The notes under the pieces are model-generated. The model was not told where the DNA came from. It saw only the letters and a program-made list of their open reading frames with translations, and did not search any database. Source: Bacteroidales bacterium M6 (GTDB lineage: Bacteria > Bacteroidota > Bacteroidia > Bacteroidales > Muribaculaceae). Taken from it: a stretch of 37,632 bases of DNA. Of the stretch, positions 7,933 to 13,524 are shown in pieces (the stretch's first letter is position 1; the number at the start of each line of letters is the position of its first letter). The stretch is from contig LUJQ01000030.1 of assembly GCA_001689485.1 (NCBI GenBank), positions 1-37,632 on the forward strand, given 5' to 3'. A program made the translations under genes and the position numbers.

Positions 7933-8769
7933 ATGTCAACACCCACATTTGACCAACTTCTCGAAGCAGGTTGCCATTTCGGTCACCTCAAGCGCAAATG
8001 GAATCCTGCCATGGCTCCTTACATTTTCATGGAGCGCAACGGTATCCACATTCTCGATCTCTATAAGACAGCTGCCAAGGTTGAAGAGGCTGCTGCCGCA
8101 TTGAAATCAATTGCAAAATCAGGCAAGAAGGTTCTCTTCGTCGCCACTAAAAAACAGGCCAAACAAGTGACTGCCGAAAAGGCCCAGTCAGTAGGGATGC
8201 CCTACGTGATCGAGCGCTGGCCCGGCGGTATGCTTACCAACTTCCCCACCATCCGCAAGGCCGTTAAAAAGATGGCCACCATCGACAAGATGACCAAGGA
8301 TGGCACTTTCGACAACCTCTCGAAGCGCGAAAAACTCCAGATTTCACGTCAGCGTGCAAAACTGGAAAAGACCCTCGGTTCTATCGCCGACCTTAACCGT
8401 CTGCCCTCGGCATTGTTCGTGGTCGACGTGCTTAAGGAGCGCATCGCTGTTGCCGAAGCAAACCGTCTCGGTATCCCCGTGTTCGCAATGGTCGACACCA
8501 ACTCCGACCCCTCGGATATCGATTTCGTAATCCCCTGCAACGACGACGCATCCAAGTCGATCGAGCTTATCCTCGACACCGTTTGCTCCGCAATGGCCGA
8601 AGGCCTGGAAGAGCGCAAGGTTGAAAAGGTTGACTCGAAGGATGCCGATGCCGAGGCTGCCCCCCGTCGCGAACGTCGCCGCGCAGTGCGCCGCAACGAT
8701 GCCGAAGGTGAGGCTGAAACCGCAGAAACAGCCGAAGCACCTGCTGAAGCTGAAGAAGCAGCCGAATAA
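7933..8769 (+). CDS. rpsB: 30S ribosomal protein S2
   Basis: A 278-residue protein starting at the ATG giving MSTPTFDQLLEAGCHFGHLKR, which aligns with the known S2 N-terminus; the frame is open 22 codons further upstream to an ATG at 7867, but those codons do not look like S2. Conserved S2 segments include WNPAMAPYIF, KKVLFVATKKQA, RWPGGMLTNF and DTNSDPSDIDFVIP. The last 40 or so residues are an Ala/Glu/Arg-rich tail, common in Bacteroidetes S2. It binds the 30S head-platform junction late in assembly. It is paired with tsf as in most bacteria. Confidence 0.97.
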   Translation: MSTPTFDQLLEAGCHFGHLKRKWNPAMAPYIFMERNGIHILDLYKTAAKVEEAAAALKSIAKSGKKVLFVATKKQAKQVTAEKAQSVGMPYVIERWPGGMLTNFPTIRKAVKKMATIDKMTKDGTFDNLSKREKLQISRQRAKLEKTLGSIADLNRLPSALFVVDVLKERIAVAEANRLGIPVFAMVDTNSDPSDIDFVIPCNDDASKSIELILDTVCSAMAEGLEERKVEKVDSKDADAEAAPRRERRRAVRRNDAEGEAETAETAEAPAEAEEAAE

Positions 8770-8776
8770 AAAAACT

Positions 8777-8838
8777 ATTGCCGGAATGACGGTGTGCCTG
8801 ATTTCCAAATCCGACACACCGCCGTTTCCCCCGGCAAT
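8777..8838 (+). promoter_or_regulatory. Two-tier hairpin between rpsB and tsf
   Basis: ATTGCCGG (8777-8784) pairs perfectly with CCGGCAAT (8831-8838), and inside it CGGTGTG (8790-8796) pairs with CACACCG (8815-8821). No T-run follows, so it is not a classical intrinsic terminator. It begins 7 bases after the rpsB stop and may stabilise the rpsB message or partly terminate transcription before tsf. Confidence 0.6.
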
Positions 8839-8935
8839 AACCTTTCTCTCCGGCGGGTCATAAGGGCTTACCTTAGAAATCCGTTGATTATCTCTCCTAA
8901 TAAAAATTTAAAAACTCCATAAAACTCCACATATC

Positions 8936-9928
8936 ATGGCAGTAACAATGGCAGAAATCACCAAGCTGCGCCACCTTACCAGCGCAGGCTTGATGGATTG
9001 CAAAAAGGCGTTGGCTGAAACCGACGGCGATATCGATGCAGCAGTCGAGATTCTCCGTAAAAAAGGCCAGGCCGTGGCTGCAAAACGCGAAGACCGCGTA
9101 GCAGCCGAAGGTTGCGTGCTCTCGAAGAACGAGGGCAACTTCGCCGCCGTAGTGGCTCTCCAGTGCGAGACCGACTTCGTGGCCAAGAACGCAGGCTTTG
9201 TAGAACTCACCCAGAAGCTTCTCGACCTGGCGGTTGCAAACCGTTGCAAATCGCTCGACGAGCTGAAGGCCGTAGTTGTTGACGGCCGCACCGTTGCCGA
9301 CCTCGTTGTAGAGGAAGGCGGCAAGACCGGCGAAAAGACCGAACTCGGCGCTTACGAATATGTTGAGGCTCCCTCGACCACATCCTACAACCACCTTGGG
9401 AACAAGCTCGCCACTATCGCAGGTTTCAACCTCGAAGGCGTTGACTTCCAGGTTGGTCGCGACGTGGCCATGCAGGTTGCTTCGATGAACCCCATTGCAG
9501 TTGACCGCGACAGCGTTGACCAAAGCGTAATCGACAACGAGCTTAACGTGGCTATCGAGAAAACCAAAGAGGAACAGGTTAAGAAGGCCGTTGAGGCAGC
9601 TCTCAAGAAAGCCGGTATCAACCCCAACCTCGTTGACAGCGAAGCCCACATCGAATCCAACATCGCCAAAGGCTGGCTTACCGCCGAAGAGGCTGACAAG
9701 GCTCGCGCTATCGCCAAGGAAACAGCCGAGGCCAAGGCTGCAAACCTCCCCGAACAGATGATTCAGAACATCGCACAGGGACGTTTGAACAAGTTCTTCA
9801 AGGAATCGTGCCTTATGGAGCAGGAATTCATCAAGGATGGCAACCTCACCATCGGCAAGTATCTCGAAGAGAGCATGAAGGGTCTTGCAGTAGTTACCTT
9901 CAAGCGTGTAAACCTCAACGAGGACTAA
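8936..9928 (+). CDS. tsf: Translation elongation factor Ts
   Basis: A 330-residue protein with the EF-Ts signature: ITKLRHLTSAGLMDCKKAL near the N-terminus (UBA-like domain), ILRKKGQAVAAKREDR, and CETDFVAKN with the TDF residues that contact EF-Tu in characterised EF-Ts. Two core domains and a C-terminal PEQMIQNIAQGRLNKF segment follow. The length (about 330) matches Bacteroidales EF-Ts. It recycles EF-Tu by nucleotide exchange. The start MAVTMAEITKL agrees with relatives. It is the last gene of the operon, followed by a strong terminator. Confidence 0.98.
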   Translation: MAVTMAEITKLRHLTSAGLMDCKKALAETDGDIDAAVEILRKKGQAVAAKREDRVAAEGCVLSKNEGNFAAVVALQCETDFVAKNAGFVELTQKLLDLAVANRCKSLDELKAVVVDGRTVADLVVEEGGKTGEKTELGAYEYVEAPSTTSYNHLGNKLATIAGFNLEGVDFQVGRDVAMQVASMNPIAVDRDSVDQSVIDNELNVAIEKTKEEQVKKAVEAALKKAGINPNLVDSEAHIESNIAKGWLTAEEADKARAIAKETAEAKAANLPEQMIQNIAQGRLNKFFKESCLMEQEFIKDGNLTIGKYLEESMKGLAVVTFKRVNLNED

Positions 9929-9972
9929 TCCCCGGGGCTATAAAGGAATAGTCATAACACTCTATTATAGTG

Positions 9973-10007
9973 AAATCGCCTGTAACCATTATGGTTGCAG
10001 GCGATTT
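9973..10007 (+). terminator. Terminator of the rplM-tsf operon
   Basis: AAATCGCCTG (9973-9982) and AACC (9984-9987) pair with GGTT (9993-9996) and CAGGCGATTT (9998-10007), a 14-base-pair stem with one internal mismatch and a 5-base loop. A T-rich stretch follows. It lies about 45 bases after the tsf stop. Confidence 0.85.
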
Positions 10008-10044
10008 TCAGTTTGTAGTTTTGATGGGTATTTATGATGGTATC

Positions 10045-10061
10045 CCATATGTGTCATATGG
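10045..10061. promoter_or_regulatory. CCATATG dyad, possible protein-binding site
   Basis: CCATATG and CATATGG form a perfect 7-base inverted repeat separated by TGT. It is downstream of the tsf terminator with no clear target gene. A DNA-binding site is possible but unproven. Confidence 0.25.
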
Positions 10062-10141
10062 TAGTTACAGCGTACTTTATTTTGTAGATATAGCGGCTGG
10101 AAGAAGACTGTGGGAAACACCAAAATCATAGTCCGTTGAGG

Positions 10142-10269
10142 GAGGGTGCTGTCAGAATGCTCATATGGGTCGTCGCTTGTGGGATTCGGCTTCGGTCATT
10201 GACCTAAGTCAACTCCCTTCAGCCTTACCCTCAAACTACTACCATCTGAACCATTCTGACGGCACCCTC
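10142..10269. repeat. 128-base element bounded by 18-base inverted repeats
   Basis: GAGGGTGCTGTCAGAATG (10142-10159) and CATTCTGACGGCACCCTC (10252-10269) match in 17 of 18 positions. The 92-base interior has a smaller dyad GGTCA-T-TGACC (10194-10204) and no open frame. It could be a miniature mobile element or a small structured RNA. I see no target-site duplication at its edges and no recognisable promoter. Confidence 0.55.
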
Positions 10270-10289
10270 GCAATTTGGGCGAAAACCAA

Positions 10290-10326
10290 GGCGGTGTGTC
10301 AAGATATTGAATTTTGACACACCGCC
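10290..10326. terminator. Bidirectional terminator-like hairpin
   Basis: GGCGGTGTGTCAA (10290-10302) pairs perfectly with TTGACACACCGCC (10314-10326) around an 11-base loop. On the minus strand it is followed by TTGGTTTTCG, so it may end the receptor/lipoprotein transcript. It shares CGGTGTG and GACACACCGCC with the rpsB-tsf hairpin. Confidence 0.5.
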
Positions 10327-10387
10327 ATTGATGTTTGTGGGGGGATGAGAGGTGTTTGGAGAGGGGGAGTGTCGGGTGGAGATTGAC

Positions 10388-10406
10388 GGGTGGGTAGGGA
10401 AACGGG
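10388..10406 (+). other. Predicted G-quadruplex motif
   Basis: Four GGG runs separated by 1, 2 and 4 bases (GGGTGGGTAGGGAAACGGG), which meets the usual G3N1-7 pattern. It lies in the plus-strand G-rich stretch downstream of the minus-strand lipoprotein gene. Confidence 0.5.
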
Positions 10407-10432
10407 ATTGATAGTGGCGGGACGGGGATAGT

Positions 10433-10461
10433 GTAGAGACGGGATGCTATCCCGTCTCTAC
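10433..10461. repeat. Perfect 13-base-pair palindrome with GTAGAGACG ends
   Basis: GTAGAGACGGGAT (10433-10445) and ATCCCGTCTCTAC (10449-10461) are perfect reverse complements around GCT. It is 12 bases past the lipoprotein stop codon on the minus strand but has no T-run. Palindromes that begin with GTAGAGACG resemble dispersed REP-type repeats I know from other bacteria; only one copy is in this window. Confidence 0.6.
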
Positions 10462-10473
10462 GGGGGAGGGGGA

Positions 10474-11007
10474 TTATTCCGCCGGGGTGCCGGTGAAGTT
10501 GACGGAGTAGGGGGTGCCTCGGTAGATGCAGATGAAGGTGAGGCTGATGGATTTGCCGGGGATGAGGGTGGCGGTGTAGTCGGTGATGGGGAAGGCCGGG
10601 AAGGGGCGTCCGGCGATTTCGGGGGTGATGGCGCTGGATGATAGCGACAGGGTGTTGGCGGTTTCGTCAAAGCTGCATGTGATGGGCTGGAACAGCATTT
10701 CGCCTAGCTGAGGCATGCCTTGCAGGAAATCGGCGTTCTGAATGCACATCACGGCGCTTTCCACATCTTTTGCCACAGCGACGGTATATGTCGATTTGGT
10801 AGAGGTGTAGATGCTTTCAGGGGCATCGACCGGATAAGTTGTGGTGGTGCCGGAGAAAATGAATTCGGCGCCGCCTGGATTAGGTGCCGGTGCAGGCTCA
10901 GGCTCGTCGTCATTGCCGCAGGATGCGAGGGGCAGGATTGCGATGATAAACAGAAGGCTTTTCAGGAAGCCGGTGGCTAAGGGTGAGATGAATTTAGTCA
11001 TTATCAT
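10474..11007 (-). CDS. Small secreted lipoprotein of unknown function, receptor partner
   Basis: A 177-residue protein with a lipoprotein signal (hydrophobic FLKSLLFIIAILPLASC, Cys about residue 30) followed by an acidic/proline linker (NDDEPEPAPAPNPGG). The remainder alternates short beta-like strands, including SGTTTTYPVD, TLSLSSS and SISLTFICIYRGTPYSVNF. This might be a compact beta-barrel such as the calycin-like lipoproteins of Bacteroidales, but I cannot assign a family. The start could be the ATG at 11007 or the one two codons later at 11001. It lies 88 bases after the TonB-dependent receptor on the same strand without its own recognisable promoter, so it is probably cotranscribed as a surface accessory. 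Confidence 0.7.
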   Translation of the reverse strand: MIMTKFISPLATGFLKSLLFIIAILPLASCGNDDEPEPAPAPNPGGAEFIFSGTTTTYPVDAPESIYTSTKSTYTVAVAKDVESAVMCIQNADFLQGMPQLGEMLFQPITCSFDETANTLSLSSSAITPEIAGRPFPAFPITDYTATLIPGKSISLTFICIYRGTPYSVNFTGTPAE

Positions 11008-11095
11008 GAATTAAATGTGTTGGTGCTGATATTTCTGTATTGTTGGTGGCCGCATTGATTGGCCTGTGTGAAGGAGAGGATGGTGAAAGGTGGCA

Positions 11096-13354
11096 TCAGT
11101 GGAACGGTAGGGTATAGCGGAGGGTTACACCGCATGTGAACGGGTTGCCCCGCTGGAGAAAAGAGTTGCCTATGGATACGAAGTAGAAGGTGGCATAGCG
11201 GGTAGATGTAATGTTATCGGCCCAGAATTCGATTGAGAAGTCGCCACGGTCGGCCCGCACGGATGCGTCAAGCAGCATTTTAAACGGTTGTGAGAGGGTG
11301 TTGGCCTCGTCCCAGTAGATTGAACCGAATCCCCGGGTGTTGAGGTTCGCGGTAATCATGTCGATTATTCCGTGGCGGAATCCGTGCCGGTAGGTCAGGC
11401 CGAGGAAAAGTGTGTTTGATGGTGCATATGGCACACGGCATCCGGCAAAGTTCGTTTTACCGTTTGAGAAATCGGTGAAACGGGCATCGGTAAATCCGTA
11501 GGAACCCCGCAGCTTGAGGTCGGCGGGGAGCGACACCTCGGCTGACACCTCTACGCCTCGGGAGCGGGATTTCCCGGCATTGGCCATGATGCGTCCGGTC
11601 ACACTCCCTTCGGGAAACATTGTGAGCTGCTGGTCGCGGCATTCAATCCAAAAGGCAGCCATGTCGAGTTTCAGGCGTTGGTCGAACATGGCCAGGTGCG
11701 CCCCGATTTCATAGTTCCATGTTTTTTCGGGGGCATAGCTGATAATGTCGTCAACGTCATAGCGTTCGGCAATACCCATCTGCCCCATAATGCGCTGTTG
11801 CAGCACGTCGCTGAACATCTGGGTGTTGTATCCTCCTGATTTGAACCCTTTTGTGATTGAAGCGAAAAGGTTTCCGAGGCCGGAGGGTAGCGTGTAACTT
11901 ACAGCCAGCTTCGGCAGCAGTTGGGAGAATGATTTCGAAAGCTTGCCACGGTCATCGATTTCTACCGGGATATGGCCTTTGTAGACCTGTTCGTTTGCCG
12001 GGTCGGTGGCATCGTAGATGGTATAGGTAGAGGACGAGCTACTGTGATAGCGTATGGATGTATGTTCGTAATCCCATCTTACCCCGAGTGTTATTGTGAA
12101 CGGATTAAGTTGTATGGAGCTTTCGTGATAAACCGACACGCCATTGGCGGGCATGATGAAATCACTCCCTAAAAGCAGGTGGCGTTGATCCCAGCGAATC
12201 GGGTATTGCGGATTAAGGGCATTGGCATTATTCTCTATCAGCGACGAAAGCCCGTAGTCGAAAAATGTTACAGGTGCGTCCATGTCGGAGCGCCTTGTAA
12301 AGGCGAATGCCCCTGCCAGCCAGTTATAGCATTTGCCGGCATTGCCTTTGGCGACGACATCGGCCGTGAATGCGAATTCGTGCCTACGCTGGGTCAGTGT
12401 GAAGTAGTCGAGCGGCAGGAAATCCTGGTCAAGGGTCATATTGTCGTTGATATACTGGAAGCTGGCGATGCCCGACAGGCTTACGTTGCCTGTCTTCCAG
12501 TTGGCGGTAAGACCGTCGGTAACCGTAAGGCGGCGGTAGAAGCAGGTGTCGTTGTAGGCAATTCGGCCTGTGGCAACCGATTCATAAGGATAGCCGTTCT
12601 GTTGCGACTTCGATATGGTCGCTGTGTTTTCAAGCATCAGCGAGCTGCCAGGGCGCCACTGGGTTTTCCATCGTGCGCTCCATTGGCGTTCGCGTCCTAC
12701 TTTGCTGTTGTCGTATGTGTTGTGGTAGAATCCGTCGGTGCCTGTCGCATAGAGATTGAGCGACATACCGAGTGTGCGTGCCAGGCGGCGGTAGATTCCA
12801 GCGGTAGCCTTGTAGGAATTGGCCGAACCGTATTCGGCCTGTAGCTTCACACCTTCGAAGCTCAGAGGGGAAAGGGTATAGATGTTTATCAGGCCGCCCA
12901 TTGTGTTGCGGCCATAGAGGATGTTTTGCGGCCCGCGCAGAATCTCTATCCGTGTGATGTCGGAGAGGTCGAAATCGAAATTGTCTTTGTTGATAAGTGG
13001 CACATTGTCGATGTTCAACCCTACGACAGGTTGGTCGATACGTGTGCCAAGCCCGCGCACATAGACTGACGAGGTCATCCGCGAACCGTATTGAGGCATG
13101 TAGAAATTAGGTGCGATTTCGCTTACCTGCTTTATGTTTACAAGGTTCAGCCGCTCGATTTCTGCCTGTCCCAAGGTGGTGACGGCTTCGACGCGGTCAG
13201 GCTGTGCGCCGCTTTTTATATATGTCACCGAAACGGGTGGCAGGGTCATTACCGTGTCGGCGAATTCGGTTGTGGAAGGCTCTGCCATCAAGGATTTTGA
13301 TGCTACATATAAAGCCAATACAGCCGAAACACGGAGTTTGTAGGTATGTGACAC
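11096..13354 (-). CDS. TonB-dependent outer-membrane receptor (siderophore/FyuA-like class)
   Basis: A 752-residue protein beginning at GTG; an in-frame TAA six bases upstream shows no earlier start is possible. A hydrophobic N-terminal signal ends near LMAEPS. The plug (about residues 40-155) contains LPPVSVT, SVYVRGLGTR, EILRGPQNILYGRNTMGGLINI, which is the hallmark plug signature. The rest is a 22-strand-type barrel with many aromatic-girdled strands and ends TLRYTLPFH. It lacks the N-terminal carboxypeptidase-like domain of SusC glycan receptors, so it is closer to iron/siderophore or cobalamin-type receptors. No SusD partner is present; a small lipoprotein follows. The ligand is not predictable. 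Confidence 0.93.
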   Translation of the reverse strand: MSHTYKLRVSAVLALYVASKSLMAEPSTTEFADTVMTLPPVSVTYIKSGAQPDRVEAVTTLGQAEIERLNLVNIKQVSEIAPNFYMPQYGSRMTSSVYVRGLGTRIDQPVVGLNIDNVPLINKDNFDFDLSDITRIEILRGPQNILYGRNTMGGLINIYTLSPLSFEGVKLQAEYGSANSYKATAGIYRRLARTLGMSLNLYATGTDGFYHNTYDNSKVGRERQWSARWKTQWRPGSSLMLENTATISKSQQNGYPYESVATGRIAYNDTCFYRRLTVTDGLTANWKTGNVSLSGIASFQYINDNMTLDQDFLPLDYFTLTQRRHEFAFTADVVAKGNAGKCYNWLAGAFAFTRRSDMDAPVTFFDYGLSSLIENNANALNPQYPIRWDQRHLLLGSDFIMPANGVSVYHESSIQLNPFTITLGVRWDYEHTSIRYHSSSSSTYTIYDATDPANEQVYKGHIPVEIDDRGKLSKSFSQLLPKLAVSYTLPSGLGNLFASITKGFKSGGYNTQMFSDVLQQRIMGQMGIAERYDVDDIISYAPEKTWNYEIGAHLAMFDQRLKLDMAAFWIECRDQQLTMFPEGSVTGRIMANAGKSRSRGVEVSAEVSLPADLKLRGSYGFTDARFTDFSNGKTNFAGCRVPYAPSNTLFLGLTYRHGFRHGIIDMITANLNTRGFGSIYWDEANTLSQPFKMLLDASVRADRGDFSIEFWADNITSTRYATFYFVSIGNSFLQRGNPFTCGVTLRYTLPFH

Positions 13355-13385
13355 GGATTATGATTCTTCTTTTCGGATTTGCTTA

Positions 13386-13405
13386 CGAAGTCAAGGGGGA
13401 CTTCG
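13386..13405 (-). promoter_or_regulatory. Hairpin in the receptor mRNA 5' leader
   Basis: CGAAGTC (13386-13392) and GACTTCG (13399-13405) make a perfect 7-base-pair stem with a 6-base loop (CCCCTT on the minus strand). It lies between the predicted promoter and the GTG start, 32 bases before the start codon, and could affect translation or message stability. Confidence 0.35.
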
Positions 13406-13432
13406 ATGCCGTTACTGCTATCTATCTTGATG

Positions 13433-13440
13433 CAAAATTA
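13433..13440 (-). promoter_or_regulatory. -7 promoter element of the receptor gene
   Basis: The minus strand reads TAATTTTG, a perfect TAnnTTTG. The -33 region overlaps the preceding terminator and has no clean TTTG. A start near 13428 gives a leader of about 75 bases. Confidence 0.5.
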
Positions 13441-13447
13441 CGAAAAA

Positions 13448-13480
13448 ATCCGCGCGGAAAAAAGAGTTTTCCGCGCGGAT
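13448..13480 (-). terminator. Intrinsic terminator of the secreted-protein operon
   Basis: ATCCGCGCGGAAAA and TTTTCCGCGCGGAT (13448-13461 and 13467-13480) form a perfect 14-base-pair stem with a 5-base loop, followed on the minus strand by a T-run (13448-13443). A second, weaker hairpin (13488-13497 with 13505-13514) lies between it and the stop codon. Confidence 0.85.
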
Positions 13481-13524
13481 GATTTTTGAAGCGAAGCCGG
13501 CATAGCTTCGTTTCACCCTATCAT

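Larger units (their letters stand above)
9929..10473. other. Gene-free 545-base region rich in palindromes
   Basis: I see no credible coding sequence between tsf and the lipoprotein gene, which converge here. The region holds the tsf terminator, a small dyad at 10045, a 128-base inverted-repeat element at 10142-10269, a terminator-like hairpin at 10290-10326, a G-rich stretch with a G-quadruplex motif at 10388-10406, and a 13-base-pair palindrome at 10433-10461. From about 10326 to 10480 the plus strand is strongly G-rich and C-poor. Confidence 0.8.

Noticed and set aside
8897..9649. 250-codon minus-strand frame opposite tsf
   Set aside because: It is the codon-biased shadow of EF-Ts, whose identity is certain.
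12179..12844. 221-codon open frame on the plus strand opposite the TonB-dependent receptor
   Set aside because: It lies wholly inside a receptor with clear plug and barrel motifs and shows no domain or promoter of its own.
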